The position numbers and the translations under genes were made by a program. The notes under the pieces are model-generated. The model ran no database searches and was not told where the DNA came from. It saw nothing but the letters and a program-made list of their open reading frames with translations. 64,000 bases of DNA from Lagopus muta (Eukaryota > Chordata > Aves > Galliformes > Phasianidae), in contig NC_064437.1 in NCBI RefSeq assembly GCF_023343835.1, positions 22,667,001 to 22,731,000 of the forward strand. The letters run 5' to 3'. Below are positions 21,748 through 36,700 of the stretch, one piece after another. Each line of letters begins with the position of its first letter. The first letter of the stretch is position 1.

Positions 21748-24700
21748 GTAAGTGTAGCAGTTGTTCAGTGCTGGTCTTTTGTATGAATCCGTCAGTCTGT
21801 TACGCTGTGTGTCTTGTGACAAGAGATGTTGTAGTCAAACTTGAAGCTAAACTTGCTTCTTCATAAGTGATGGTTCAGTATAACCTTCACAGTAAAATGG
21901 CTGGATTGTGATCTTCTCAGATATGCTTGTCACAGTTAAGATTGGAAAGAGAGTTTTGCAGAAAGCATTGTAATGCAAGGGCAATACAGCATGGGATCAC
22001 TTGAAAATCCCAGGGACAGGGGAAGCAGGATTGAAGTAGGAGCATCTGGAAGTGAGAGACCGTCTGCAAAGAAATGGTATTTCTCTTTGCACAGTTTTTA
22101 AGGTAAAATGCTGATGCAGTTTTATCGGGTGAGCAGTAGGTAAACTCCATGTATTGTATGAGTTTCTAATGGGACTAATTGTTAGACACCTTCATTGAAA
22201 GGTTAATATTGACTGGCAGAGTTAATACCTTAGGCAAGCGAGTTGTTCACCCTCATCATAGTTATAGTAGGAGTACTGAGCCTTGAGGTTGAATAATTTT
22301 TTTCAACGTAGCCATAAAATCCTTCAAGGCCAGTATGTGATTCCTGCTGCTCTGCAAGAATTCCAGTGAAGGATTTCATCGCTCTTCCTGTGCCTGCTCA
22401 TTTTTCCAGATGTGCAGTGTTTCTATTATGGATTATGCAGGCAGGGAGGGGATTGAGGAACACAGTGACAATTTGGAGAGAGAGCCTGTACATGGCCATG
22501 CTCAGGAAGCTCTAAAGAGGCGGAACCTTTTTGTGTGTGTTGTAAATGTGTTAAGAGCTCGTTTAGCGTGTATGTCAGTACAGAGGAACGGAGCTGTGCT
22601 TAAAGGCATTCAGTTGTGCACATGTATGTCATTGTATTGTGGCAGTCAATCCTGACAAGCACTTCGGAATGCTGTGAACAGGTATCTTACTACAGTATTT
22701 AAAGAGTTGCTTCTGCAGGGTGCAAAGTACCCTCAGCCCAACACACCCCAAGTGGAAGTTTCAACCCTCCATTCTATGGAGTGTTCAGAAAGTATCACCA
22801 TCTGTTTTGTGTCTGCAAGGAAATTGTAAATAAAGGAAAGATGTTCAGGCAAAGGGGGTTCTGTGGGGCTTTTTGCTATTGCCAAACTGGCAAATCTGCC
22901 TTGCCAATTTCTTCCTCTCAGGCACCCTTCTCCCAGCCCTGATTTGACATTTATGAAGTAACAAATAGACCAAACCAATTTTTTTTTTTTTAACATGATC
23001 AGGATGACTGAAAGAGCATTTGTTGAAACTGAAAGGCAACAGCTTGAAAAATAAGCGTTTGTGTTGCTCTGTACAGCTCCTTAGCACTGCAGTATTACAG
23101 CCAGATGCTTGGTGGAAATGAAGAGTACCTTCAGAGTTTTGTAAGAATAACTCCCCTTTGGCAAACTTATGCCTGCTTGGAGAGCAGGGCATAGAGTTCT
23201 GGGTTTGTGCAATACTTGCTGGGGTCTCAGTGTAATACTCACTCAGGTCCAACCTGTGGTTAAACACTTGCATGTGGTAGCAGGCCAATAATCAGAGTAG
23301 TTAACTGGATATTTGTTTAATAGGTGTAATAAATTTTTTATGCTTCAGGGTATAGGAATAAATGTACTCTGTGCACAAATTATTTCTGCTCAACATAATG
23401 TTATTTCTATCTTCCCCTAAAATACTCCCATTTGAGATTTTCTATGTCCTGTGTTGAGCAGGACTTCATTCAGTGGTACAGTTTTCTGTTGTTTTGTGAT
23501 TTTCAGTTTGAGACAGGTGAGCCCTTGTGCTAGTGTACAGGACAGGCTTGTGCTACAGCTTTGGTAGGCATATTCTCACATGTGCAGCACACTTAGCAAC
23601 AGTAAAAGCTATTTTAAAACTGGAATTCTGAGTGTTTGATGACACTTTCTGTGCTGGAAGCCTGAGTGGTCTTGGTTGTTACAAGAGTAAGAAGCTGCTT
23701 GGGATCTGGTGATGGAAATCATTAAAGCAAACGGTGGTTCCGGCAGCAGCTGGTGGGTGGGAGAGTCTACTTCCTTTGTTTAGTAAAGGTCTTGCTGAGT
23801 ACTGAGGCTTGCCTGTAATTCACATTTGGCCCAGATGTGAATCTGGGGTCTTACCTTGCTAAGCCTCCTGCCTTGCTATTTTGTGGCTGTAACATTAGAA
23901 GAGAATTGTTATATACATGCTTATTCACAACTAATGTTTTCCTAGGACCCTGCAACACCTTGTTTGTTTCCTCATCATGAAAGTGTCCTGAGTGGTAGGA
24001 GGCAGGAAACTGGTAGCTGCAGCTACAGCAGCTCATCCACGTACAAGCAGTCCTTGCCTGAGGTCCGTGGAACCCCGCAGCAAAGAAAGCAGTTGGTATT
24101 GCTCAGCTGCCCTCTTTCCTGATGGCTTCAGACAGGGGAATGGACAGGGTGGTATGCGTATGTGTGTGCTTATGCAAGGCCAGGAGCTTGAGCATTGCCA
24201 AGTCTCTGGTGCCTGTTTAAAAGCACTGAATGATATGCACACAAGAAACAGAGTTGTGTGGTGGGATGGCTGCAGGAAGCAGTTCTGTGGCAGTAGAAGA
24301 GTGCCTGTGGCCACTATTCAGCCAACAATACTAGGCTGTGCATCTTCAACTCTTTGCAAAGCTGGTTTGCACCCTGAGTTAGAGAGCTGTGTTTCAAAGC
24401 TGAGAATGGAAATGTCTTCTCTTGCTCCAGCTGAAGACCTCTCCCCACATCTTCAAAGTTCAGAAATCAGAATGCATGACTTTGGTTTCAAGACAGTGAT
24501 AACAGTGTTTGCCATACAGAATTTTGTTGTTTTTGCACAGATATTTTATAAACAGTATGACAAACACGATCATTTAGAAGAAAATTACTGTATCTGGATC
24601 TGAGATGCTATTTCTTTCTCGCTCAGTCTTCTGTCAGTCTGCCCTGTGTAAATCAATACATGCACATGTAAAAGCTTGTGTAACACATCTTTCTTTGGTC

Positions 24701-27700
24701 TAGTCTGCAGTAACTTTCTTATTATGTGAGATATATGTGTTTAGAAAAGGTTCAGGCAGAAGAAAAAAATATAGCGGTACTTTTGTTAGGATTAGGGTTT
24801 TATTAAGGGTTGAGTAGAAATATGAGATTAGTTTCCAGTATTGGGATTACTAGGTTGTGTCACAAGGCTGGAATTTTGTTATTAAATGCTTGGCATGTTC
24901 TGCTGTTCTTTCAGCTAACAACACAAATACAGCCAGCACCAGGCTCTGCATATCCTGAGGATGAGTAGAAGGGAGTGGAGAATTGATAATAGAAGATTTT
25001 ACAGGAAACTCAAAGTAAAAAGCAGAACAATGTTTGTCTAATTCCTCATTTTCTGTCATGGCTGTAGTGCACCTGAATGCGTCTGCTGGTACACAGGTTC
25101 TGTTTACCCTGTATACCCCATTGGATTAATGACCTGCAAGCTGTCAGCTTTCATTTGGACTTAGAGCTGTCCTTGGAAATGAAGTGAGCCTTGTGCTGCA
25201 GAATTCCCATCGCTTGTCTCTGCTCTCTTGCAGGGAGAGGTTTGGGGACTTTTAAAAACCATATATGAAGTTTATTTGGTAGCGAAGCTGTGGGTATTTT
25301 TGTTTTATATATATGAAATGTTGTCAAATCAAAAGCAGTTTTATATACCACCTCATTTGTTACTTTATGGGGCGAACCTGATCTCATGACAAGTTCTGCC
25401 CGGAGGCACTTGCAGATGGCTGGCCTGGATTGTTTGTGATTGCAGGCAAAAGGAGCCCTGCAGGGCTGAGGCAGCCACCAGCTGGGCCTCAGCTGGGGAT
25501 GCCCTTCACCTCAGCACTGCTGGCACCTTTTTCTCTGGACCCTGTTCCCTTTTTGCTGATGGCTAGGAGCTGAGAGGGGACGGATTTCCTCTTCATGTTG
25601 AGGGACGGTTTCCTTATGTTTACTTGCTCATTTGCCAAGGTAGAAACAATGCCTGGAGGTGATGGGTTTTGTTCTCCTGTCTGGCTGTTTGCCACACGTG
25701 CTCTCCCAAGCATTTAGTAGGTTGTTATCAGTTAGCAGAAATATACAAAAGGACAGGAATCATACAGTTAGGAGAACCAGGGATTGGGTCATTTTGGTAT
25801 TGGTGATGTGAGCTTTGGAGCTCCAGAGGTCCCTTCCACTTCATGTCTCTGGCATCCCCATTCTTTGTGCTCTGTGTGTAGTACCATGTAACCCAGTGTT
25901 TGTCCCTGATCTGAGTGTTGAAATGTAATGATTTTTTTGGTGAGTTTTCCAAATATTCAGACTTGCAGTGGAGGAGCTGTGCCTTCACCTCCCTGGATCT
26001 TTGAGAAAATGGCACTTGCTAGGACTGCCCATGCATGTCTTACATGGCAAGACTCAGCTTTCTGAAGATGTAAGGTTGGGCACAGTCATCCCTGAGTGGT
26101 GCTTGGTGGTTCCTGCAAGACTGAATTTCTCATGATCTCTTCAGCTTTTTCTCTCTGTGCTTTGGAAGGCTTGCATGTGCACATACCGCAGTTGGAGTTG
26201 GCTTTCTTTCCTTTTTGTAAGGAGGTCAAAGGAAGATAAAGTAGTACTTGGACCAACTAAGACCATACGCGAAGAAGGACTTTCACTAAAAGTCTACAAA
26301 ATTTATTTTCTGCTATTGCCAGGAGACTCTTAGTATCTTTTTTTTTTTTTTAACCACAAGAAATATGTAGCTGACAGCAAGCAAAGAATTCTTGAACGAG
26401 GTCAGTGTTGTCTCCCAGCTCTGCCAGGCTTCAGCAGCCAACGTCCTTCACAGGCAGGCCTTGTCACAGTTTATTTCTTGAGATGTTGACTTGTTAATTT
26501 CATTATTTATCCAACTTCTAGGAAATTGTGTTCAGCTTTCCCTCAACATTGCAGAAACTGACACTTAGCAGTGTAACAAAAGAATGTGTTTCCTGGTATT
26601 CACACCTGCTGTCCCCGAATGCTCTGGTGCTCAGAAGTCGTGTATTTACACCATGGATCTAAGCTGTGTTGCTTTGGCTTGGCTTTTATAGAGCATGTTC
26701 AGAGCCGAGAAGTCTGTGCAGTGAATAATAAAAGCAAATTGCCATGTATCACTGAAAAGAGTGCCACAAATGGAGCTCTGCTGCTAACTGTAGCCAGGAG
26801 AGAATGGCATGGAGATGGATGCCTTAATCTGATACAGTGATTTGTAGAAATGTTTGGAAATACTGCTGTTAGCAGAAAAGAAAGCTTTTGGGGGTGAAAA
26901 ACAGGTCTTCTGACTTGAGTTTTAATTAGCTTCCCCTTGCTGTCACTAGATGGAGGCCAAGTGGAAATCTGCCGCTGTCGTCTCCCTGAAGCATTTTGGA
27001 GTCTCCAGTTGGTGTTGAACCCGTGTTCATTTCTCCCATGTCTAAGAGACAGAATTCAATGTCTGTAGCTTTGCCAATACCTTTGCTTTCTGCCCTTTGG
27101 CATCTCTTATACCAAGTCTGCCTGATCTGTTCTAAAATTCCAGCGGAACATGGCTGTGAAATTCAGATTTGTTGAGGTAACATGCTCTGTCAACTGGGAG
27201 GAGAGGCACCTGGCTGCCATTGCAGTCATCCTGTAAGCCTGGCACTGCCTGTTGTAAAAACTGTTCTCTTTCCAGAGCTCACATCTGTTTTGCCAGAGCA
27301 TTCAGACCTTGCCATTGTTTCTAGAATTACTTTGTTAGCTTACATATGTAGGAATGAATTTCTGCTGGTGATGGCTCCAAGTGAGTCACAGATAACTGCA
27401 CAAAGATAATTGTGAAAGTGGTAGGAGGTTCTGGTACTATCATGCTCAGAGAGAGTGAACATTCCTGCTGGTTGAGCACAAAAGGTAAGAAAAGAGCATA
27501 GGATTCTTCTGAGGAAAATATTGCCTTTCCTGGCTAACCTTAACTGCTTTTTAGAACATGAATAGCTGACAATTTGAAGGGCAATTAAGTAGATCACAGA
27601 AGAAAACAGCCCTTCAATTTACTTTGAACTGTAAATGGTGCTCCAAATCCCCCCACTTCTCTTGTGTGGTTAGAGGCAGAATCCCCCCAGCTCCCATGGC

Positions 27701-30700
27701 TAAGCAGTAGATTTCACTCTTGTCAGGGGGCTGTCAGAGATGCTTGGCTGACATCATTATAGGCTTATTAAGGACAATGGTGTTTGTAGCATAAGTGTGT
27801 AATTACTGATATTAATGGAATCGTGGCTTAAAGTCTGATTGTTTGGGGAATTTAAAAGGCCACTAACATTCCCTCTCTGTAATATCTCTATTTATTTCAA
27901 AGTGCAGATGTCCCTTGGTATTAAAGCTTGCCAACTACATTTAATGGCAGTGCACATGCAATATCTTGCAGTATATTGCAGTAAAAAATGGATATTAAAA
28001 TTTAATTCTGGTTATTACAAGTTAAAGCAAGAGTAATGCTGGCCCTATGGAAATCAATGGCAAAGCCATTACCAAGTTCAATAGAACCAGAATTTCACTT
28101 TGCAAATCTGCTTCAGTTCTGTGGTACACGAACCATAGAGCTTCAGATAAATATTTTATTTGAAGATGTGAATTTCTGCTCCTAAAAGCCAACATCTGGA
28201 ATGGACATTTAAGGATTTCTCAAGTTCTGCAAACAAGCTTTTACGGAAGTGATTGAACCAAATTGAAATGAGAGCTTTTTTTCTTTCTTCATCAGTATCT
28301 TTCTCACACACGCAATGTGTTAGAAATAAAATACCTAATTTGTGTCTTGCTTTTGTTAGTAAGAAGCCTGTGTCATGTTAATTTTATTTTGGGTGATACG
28401 TTATTCACAGGCAGCAAAAGATTATGGTGTGTTGAAAAGGAGAGGAGACCCTGCATTTCCAGTGGCTCAGAGACGCATACACAGCAGCCACGGTCTCAGA
28501 GCAGTTCTGTGCTGTATCCACTTAGAAAAGCAGACGAAGCTCAGGTAGTAGCAGTGATGTTTCCAGTGTTAAAACAGGTATGCACAGAAAAGCAAAGCAA
28601 TGACAGTCATTTCAGGTGTCAGATGGCACCTGCTCTTCTTACCAGTTAGGAATCATTTCTCTGCTCTGCCATCAGATAGGCTGCTGTGAAGGACCAAATC
28701 ATTGCTGTTGCGCGGTGTTGCTTGGCATCAATGCTTGTGGCAGTACTTTGCTGTGCTACAAACATCGTTTTGGAAATAGTTTGAACTTATTCAGGGAATG
28801 TAGACAAGGCAGGTTCCAGTTCTTTGCAGATTTGATGCCCCGTGTGTCCTGCAGGCAAAGATGAATTGTAATGAGTTGGCTTCAGATGACGTTTCATATC
28901 TAGAAGTTCAGTTCTAGCATATTTTTGTACTATTCTGTTACATTTATCAATGAGTGTTTTGTCACTGAACTTGTAGTTTTCTTCTCTGGACTTTGTTTGG
29001 GGATTTCTGTGGATAAAGTTGTATCATTTGGTTTCCCATTCAGATAAAATGCAAGGATGAGACTTTTGAGCATTGCTGGTTCTAAAGACAAAGTATCTTA
29101 TTTGTATATTTGTGTCTTGTGAGTTTGCAGCTGTTTGCAAGTTACAATGCAGGTTTTTGAAAGATTTTTAAAACTCCCATTTATCCTATGAAACCTGACC
29201 TAAGCTATTGAGAGGAAAATGGCTTTACCATAAGAAGTTAAGATCTTGTCCTGTATAGTGTATGGACAATGAGAATTACATGTACTGAAAGACCCAAAGC
29301 TAAGGGCATAGTATCCATAATAAAACTGTTAGGCACTTTCAAAACAAAGGTCACCCTTTAGCCTGCCTTCCCTATGGAGCTGACCCTTGCCTCTGGAAAA
29401 AATGAGAGAAGGAAAGCAGTGCGTGTCGTTGTGCTTCATTCATGCCCCAAGTCTCACGAGCAAGACATTGTCAAATTAGAGCTGCAGTTGACTTTTGAAT
29501 TTGAAAATCTTTTAGGAAAACCTCCTGTTTCCATTTAAATATCACTAATGAAAATGAATCCTGCCTGCTGCGTGATTTGCTACCAATTCTCTTGGCTAAA
29601 CTGTGTATTCTCTCCACGTCAGAGAGAATGTTCTCCTCCCAAAGCTCTAGTATCCACCTGAAAATGCAAAATGAGCTTCGCTTTTGGCCTTTCTTGCTGT
29701 CATCCTCCCTAGCATGGAATATTTCTGGTAGGATGGTGTAAGGGAGAGCTGACTGTCAAATGTGATGGGAAGAAGAAGGTTCTCTGTAGTCTTCTGAGTA
29801 CTCAGCTGGGCAGTGTTGCTTTTCGTAGCAGCTTAGGGCTGTTGCTTAATCTAAAAGTCTTCAGAATGAAATGCAATAATCTGAAATTAATGGTACTGTA
29901 TAGTGTACAAATGGCCCTCCTGTAATCCTGGGATTATGGAAATGCATGCTTAAGAAAGCAACTCCAAGTTTTAAGTAACAGTTCAGAATGGCAATTTTTT
30001 CTATGTTTGTAGATAAAGACCAGTGATTCCTTAGAAAGCATTTCTTTCAGAGCTTTGTGGGGTTTTCCAACAGAGCCTCCAGTGGTTCCTTATTTCTCAC
30101 TGCTGTTACTCTGCAATGTCTGGAAGTTTTGTCCTGCCTTGAGAGCATGCTCTCAATGGTACAGAAGCAAGAGCCATGCTTTGTAGGGCTAGCATCCAGG
30201 AAAGCCAGGCGAGGCAGACAGAAGAGCAGGAGCCAGGCAGTGAGGCACCTTGGATTTACAGAGCAGACAGCAAAGGGGAACAGCCAGCAAGTACCAGCTG
30301 CACTGTAGCCTCTTCCGGGCAGCAGCTGTTTGGCTCAGCCCGATGCAAACAGTGGTTAGGAGGACCAGAACAAGAACGCAAAAGCGTTCCCGAAGAGGGA
30401 GGTAATGCCTGTCGCATCAAGTGTGGTTTTGTTTCATTTGGAAGTGCCTGTTGTTGTTGTTAGCTCTCCAAGACGTTGCAAAGTCTTCGTCACTCTGATT
30501 TTTATCTCCTCGGAGTCCCTTTGAGTCCTGCTGTCCTCCAAATAAAACTGAGAATAAATGTGGTGTTGAGGACATATGTGTAAGCACAAACAGAAAGTCA
30601 CTTGAATATGTCTGGCGTGGACCAAGAGGCACTCTTGACTTTTGTGTGCATAGTCTTGAGTCGTTTGTCTTCTGTATGGTTGCTGGAACTTCATGAAACA

Positions 30701-33700
30701 TATTAATGCTGTCACTGAACTTCTTTCAGCCTTATATGTCCCGGGCCTAACTAATACTTTGTTATTTTTAAACTAGTGCTTGGAAGGACAACATACACTG
30801 TGGATAATTACAGTGAAAATAGAACGTACTGCAGAAATCGTCTCCAAAACCCAAACTGGTTGCAGACAGATGTGACCAGTAATAGCATACATTTATTTAA
30901 AATCTGCTGTATGCTTGACAGACAAAGAGTTGTGGGCAAGAAATAGAGGAAGATTGTTGGTTTTGGAAAGCCCCTGTAAAATACCCACTGCTTGTGAAAT
31001 AGATGTGGAGATAGAGTAGAGAAATAGAGCTGGGAAGTATGGGAGGAAGAGTGGTTATAAAGTGGGAATTGTCTGAGTGCAGGAACGTGACAGCGGTGTC
31101 TCACTGAGGAGGAGTGGAGAACAGGCACTTGCCAACAGTAAAGCGTGCAGGAGAGTGAGATTGTCTACAAACAAGTAAAGGGCTTTGAAGTATAGCACGC
31201 AGTGGAAATGCAGCTCTGAAGCAGCCTCTCTTCAGGAGAGAGCCCAAATGTAGTAATATTTTAATAATGCCAGATAGTAATGCTTTTTTCTTCAATGGTA
31301 GCACTGTATTCTTTGAAACAAATTCAGCTGAGATTATTCAGAGCAGTGCCCAGAAGGGAATGATGGACTCCAGTTATGATCTGTAGCAATATTTAATTAT
31401 GGACTGAGTCCTAACTACATGGAGACATAAATATTATCTTCAACTCCATAGCTGCAGTAACCAGTAAGGCTTTAACTTAATGTACAGTAGGAATGAGTTC
31501 TTGGATGAAAATATGAGCTTTCACACAACTTCACTGACAGTATATGCAGAGAGCACCTTGAAATACACCTGCTTATTTTCTTACTTGAACTTCATGCTTT
31601 CACAGCTTCAGAGTAGTTAATTTTTTTTCTGGTTGTTTTCAGGTTTTGTGTGGCAGCCCTACTCGGAGTCTTTATAAAAATACAGTGTGCACCATTCAGG
31701 TGTTCTTGGCACTCTATGGCACCTCAGTCTCCTTTCTGACTCCTAGAAAGCAGTAGGCCCTATTCTCTGAATGCAGTTTTTTTTCTTCACTGTGTTTTTA
31801 TCCAAGCATCAGGATAGGCCTGTTCCAGAAGTATATCCACTGTAGCTAGAAGTTCTTTCAGAGAATCCTGTATGGATATGCTCTGTCTTCATAGCAAGAG
31901 GGACTCATGAGCAACTCAGTGTCTGCACCATGAGAGCCCTAGGTGGAAATGGCTTGTGTTAAATCACGTGGGAGTTTGCTTAGCAAAGCTCTATTGAACA
32001 ATGCTCCACTATCCACAGTCTGGTCAGGAGTGTCAGTTATCAGAGAGGGGTGTCTGATAAAACTGAAAAAGACCTTAAGCTGTATGCAGACCAAAAGCTC
32101 CCTGTGTACAAGAAAGGTGCAATGTCCGTCTTCTCGAGTCCAGCCAGGCTTCTGTATATTAAACAGTACTCTTCTGTGGGACTCTAGAAATGGACATTCC
32201 CAAGCTGTGCCTCATTGATGGTTCCTTCCCTGAAGCTTTGGCCAGTGCTGAGTTTCCTGGGCTGAGTCACTTGTTAGCATCTGTGAGGCACTGTTTAAAT
32301 TTGCCAGGGAATCCATGCGTAGCTTTTCTTCTTTCCAAGAACAGTCCTGAGTGCTTGGACCTGGAGATTTTGATCAGGATCAGGAGATCAGGAACTAATT
32401 CCTGGGCAGGTGATTGCTGAAAACAGGATTGGAAAAGAGGCATTTAGCTGTTTCTGGCAGTCTGGGGCCAACATCTCTAGAAGGGTATCTCCTTAACATT
32501 AGGAAAATACATCATGGGCTTCTCTTTGCTTTTGCTAAACCATGTGTTTGGTATGTGCTTACCAGCTGTAACTCTCCAGCAGGCAACCAAGGCGCTGCAT
32601 ATAGCGTAGGTAAGAATTTTCCTCAATTCTCAAGCCAACATAGAGAAATGTGGATAAAAAATGAAAAGGGACATGAAGGTGCTGTTGTTTGTGGAAAACT
32701 GGGCAGATGTAACACTTTTCTTTGTGTAAAATTCTAAAGTAGTTAATTGTGGCTCTAGGAGAATAATAATTAAAAAAATTGTAAAGAATTATATTTGCAG
32801 ATGCAGAAAGGAACCATTTACGTTCAGGCAGAACACAGAGGTAATACTGCAAGTGCTGAAAATGGAGCATTAACCCAGTTAGAAAGTCTCTGGTAGCCTT
32901 GTGACAGGGCACGTCTGTTTAAGTGTCACGTTGGTTTATGTCTGTTTGTTGTGACAATCCAAGACAGGAGTTACCCACAGCATGTCATTTGTCAGGAAGT
33001 TAAAACAAACATGTGAGAAGTATATATGCAATTCATTCTCGTTATCTTGCATGTGCAAGTCTGTAAGAAGGAAAGTAAGCATGCAGACTTTTTCATGGAG
33101 AGCAGTCTAATGTCCAATATGTTGTCAAATAATCAGTATTTGACTCCCTCCAGCAGCCTTGTCCCTTCTCTTGGCAGGTGTAATAACCATTACTGCCCAT
33201 CATCCTCCTGCAAATTCAGGACCTCTTCACACATCTCAAAACCAACAGCCATTATGACTTACAAGTCTCTCCAGGTCTGAGTAGTTGATGTAAAAACTTG
33301 CCTGTTGACTTATGAAAGTCAGTTCCTGTAACTAACTTAATTCTCTTAGGAAATAGGAACCTGAGAATAAGATGGGTCTGGGTTAAAAGGAAAGAAAAAA
33401 CAGCTCTGAATCTTAGCTGTGGCACTTCAACTTTTGTCTGATTTTGTCACCTTTACTTGCTTGTAGCACTTGCTCTGTTTGAAAGCATACTGCCAAAGCC
33501 TTGATGCACCTACTTTGTATGAAATCACACTATTGAATTCAACCCATTGGCAGTAAGTTACCATGTGCCTTGTCTGTGTTTCCATCCCAGCAGTGGCATG
33601 TGCAGTTTTTCTAGGGCTGTGTGCACTGTAGGTATGCTTGTAAACACATTTCTGTGTGATCATAGATGTGGAGGGAAATGATCTGCAGCTCGGGGACTGC

Positions 33701-36700
33701 CTGAAGTTCACACTGCCTTTGTGCAGGTTCAAGGGTAGCTCTGCAGAGCCAGAAGTGGTTCAAAGGGCAAGGAGGAATGTAAGCAAAAGTGTGTGTGTCC
33801 ACCAGAATGAAGCAGCATGAAGCTTTTATTGTTCTCTCTATCCCCTCACATTGAAGGCCTGTTTAGTTAAATGTGAAACATTTATCACTGATAGAAATTG
33901 TGTGGGTATGGGTTGTGAAACTCAGCCAAAGGCGACTTAGAACCTCCAGAAGCCCTAGAAATCACCAGGAAATTCAGAAGCCTGCTGGGGTGTACATCAG
34001 ATGATGCTAGTCATGTTTAAGATGCTTTACATTCTCCATGCTCTTCCTGTTTTCTTCTAAGCTGGTGGTGTGGGTCAGGAAAAAGCTGAGTAGATGATAT
34101 ATCTTCTGGCAGCAGTGCTGGTGGTATCTTGAACAGGGGGAGGGCATGGTGATGTGGTTGAAAACACACTGAGATGTCAAATTAACAAAATCTACATGTA
34201 ACAGAGAAGTTCGGTTGTGTTATGTGAAACTAGAAGTATTTATTGCATAAGGCTCTTCAAACTTCTTTGTGTCCTGTGCTGTCTGGTATTTTCATTGGTG
34301 AGTTGGGGTGATAGAATAGAGACTGTGTGTATTAAATCGGTTCATGACAAGCTGAATGGGTCTCCAGCTGTGCTTGAGGAGAGGATTGGAATGTAATGCC
34401 TTCAAGGTGCTCAGTACTTCTCTGATACTTTGCAGGCGCTGTGGTGAGTCCATGATGTTCAGTCTTTTTGTATAGAGTTAAAACTACTGCAGTAGCAAAA
34501 ACAAAAAGAGGGTAGGATTCACACAGGAGCGTGGTTCAGAGGTCTGTAGCTTTAGACATGCCTATGCAATTAATGTTACCCACACAGTCAGATCAGTTGT
34601 TTTGCCTGAGCACTCATCAACTCAGTGCCTAGGAGTTCACAGGTGTACCTACTGATTCAGGCATCATTTCTTGAATCTTCATTCTGTGATCAGAATTCCA
34701 GTAGAGCCTTTCTTTGACCTGAAAGAAAAGCCCCCCCCAGTTTCTCCCACCTCTCCCAGACGCCTACCGCTACGTGGACTGAACTTCCTTCTGGGGGTGA
34801 CTCTCCTCCAGATTCTGAAGGGAGCCTAGACTGCTCTGTCAGGCAGCTAAAGCTGGAAAAAATTAATCTCACCCTAAGTGGGGAGATGAAAGGCTCCTAT
34901 TTGCTTGAGCCATTATGTTTTAAATGTGGTTAAGAGTTGGCAAGTACTGATAGAAGAAAACATATTGCTCTCCAGGAAGAGCAGTACCCCGGAGACTGTC
35001 AGGCCCAGACTGCTACAGCTTGTGTCTTTTGAGTAGCGTGCGAGGAACTATCTCCCTACATATTTATCTTCCAAAAGCTGACCTTTCACTCTCTTTAATC
35101 TGATGCCCATGATGTGGCTCAGCCAATTGCTGCAGCAGACAGAGCGTGGTCACACACACTGTCACGAGATGTGCAAGGAGTGCAGCGTTCCTGCACTACT
35201 TTACACCCTCCCGCATCAGCCCCTGCTTATCCTTTTATCAGTTAGGCTTCCCACACAATCCAAGTGAACTATTGTCACAGGAGAGAGCTTTTTGCATAAC
35301 AGCTGTCTTGGCTGTGAAAGTTTTGGCCCCCACAGTGCTGTATGAAGCTTGTATGAATTCCCACCGCTGCTCAAAAGTGGAGGATGCCTTTCCTTCCCTG
35401 GCTAGGTGAGCTGCTTCCAGTAATACCAGTGAGAACGTGTGTCACTGCCAGCAGGGAGAATTGCTGTTGTTTCCGTAGTTGTGCGTGCTGGTGTGCATCC
35501 TTCTCTGAGCCATTTAATGTTCTCAGAAAAATAGCTCATGGAGAAGCTGAGCTGCTTTTCTGCTATTTATGGAAGTCAGGGGACTTGTAGTTGTCTGACA
35601 GCTGCCAGAGGTTGGCAGAGGGAAGGCATGAGGGCTGAGGAAGGAAGAAGGCAGCCTTCCTCTTTGGTGCCCATAAGAGGCTGGGCTGCTCAGCTCCCTG
35701 TTGGCTGTGCTGAGCTGCTCTGAAGTGCACCAATCAGGGGTGTCTGTAGGTAGATTGAGGGTGATTAAGGAAGAATGCCCCAGTGTCAGGCATCCAAATC
35801 CTTCTTGCCACCAAGTGTGAGTTAATTACATAACTTATTTATGCCTGTAAGGACTCCTTTCCATTGGATTATTTTCTTGTTTTGGTGTCAGGTTTTGTTT
35901 TTGGGGGAAAAAAAGTGAATGTTTACAGACATTTTTCCCCTTATAAAATGAAATCTATTTCTAGAACTGATTTACGTCTTCCTCAGCAACACTAGAAATC
36001 CAAACAGAGCAGGCATTTGGCAACAACTCTGAACTCAGAACTGAGATTTAAAAGTGAAATTCGGCTACAGACTTGAAGAGGAAGAAGCTCGTCAGGCTGG
36101 GGTAAATGCAGGTTGAGCAAACTAACAGCCAAAAAAAATGAGAAGAAACTTCATCCTCACACTCCTGATTTAACTGAAGTAACTAGTGATAGAGGTGACA
36201 ACTTCTTTGACAATATTATAGTGAATACCTCTTTAATTAGAAGAAACTATGAATAGTTGATGAATCCACAGCCATACAGATGTCCTGGGATCTGCAGAAT
36301 GAGAAACATCTTTCCAACAAGCATCGATAATGCGATCCACATTGCGCAGTTTAAAACACTGCCATCAAATTTCAATTCAGCCCAGTGCATCTTGATATTA
36401 AAACCTCCTCGTCTCTGAACTGACATTTTAAGAAAAACAAAAGGCAGCTTGAATTTGGAGCACCAGCCCTGGCCCCTGTGCCAGACCACCGTCCAGCCAT
36501 CACGGCGTAGGAGCTTCGCCTGTCCCCGCTGCCAAGACGTACAGAGACCCACCCAAGTCTGAGCTGAAGTCATTGCAGAGCTCTGGGTAAATCTAGGGGA
36601 TTCAAGGAAAAATGCAGCCTTGCTGCTCGCTGGGAGGAGCGTTTGTTTCCTCATTATCTAGTTGTTTCCTCCTGTATCTTGTCTACTGTCTATTTTTTGT

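Noticed and set aside
25775..25860. Possible CR1 plus-strand tail (ccagaggtcccttccac)
   Set aside because: One short block matches but the flanks and the terminal repeat are absent.
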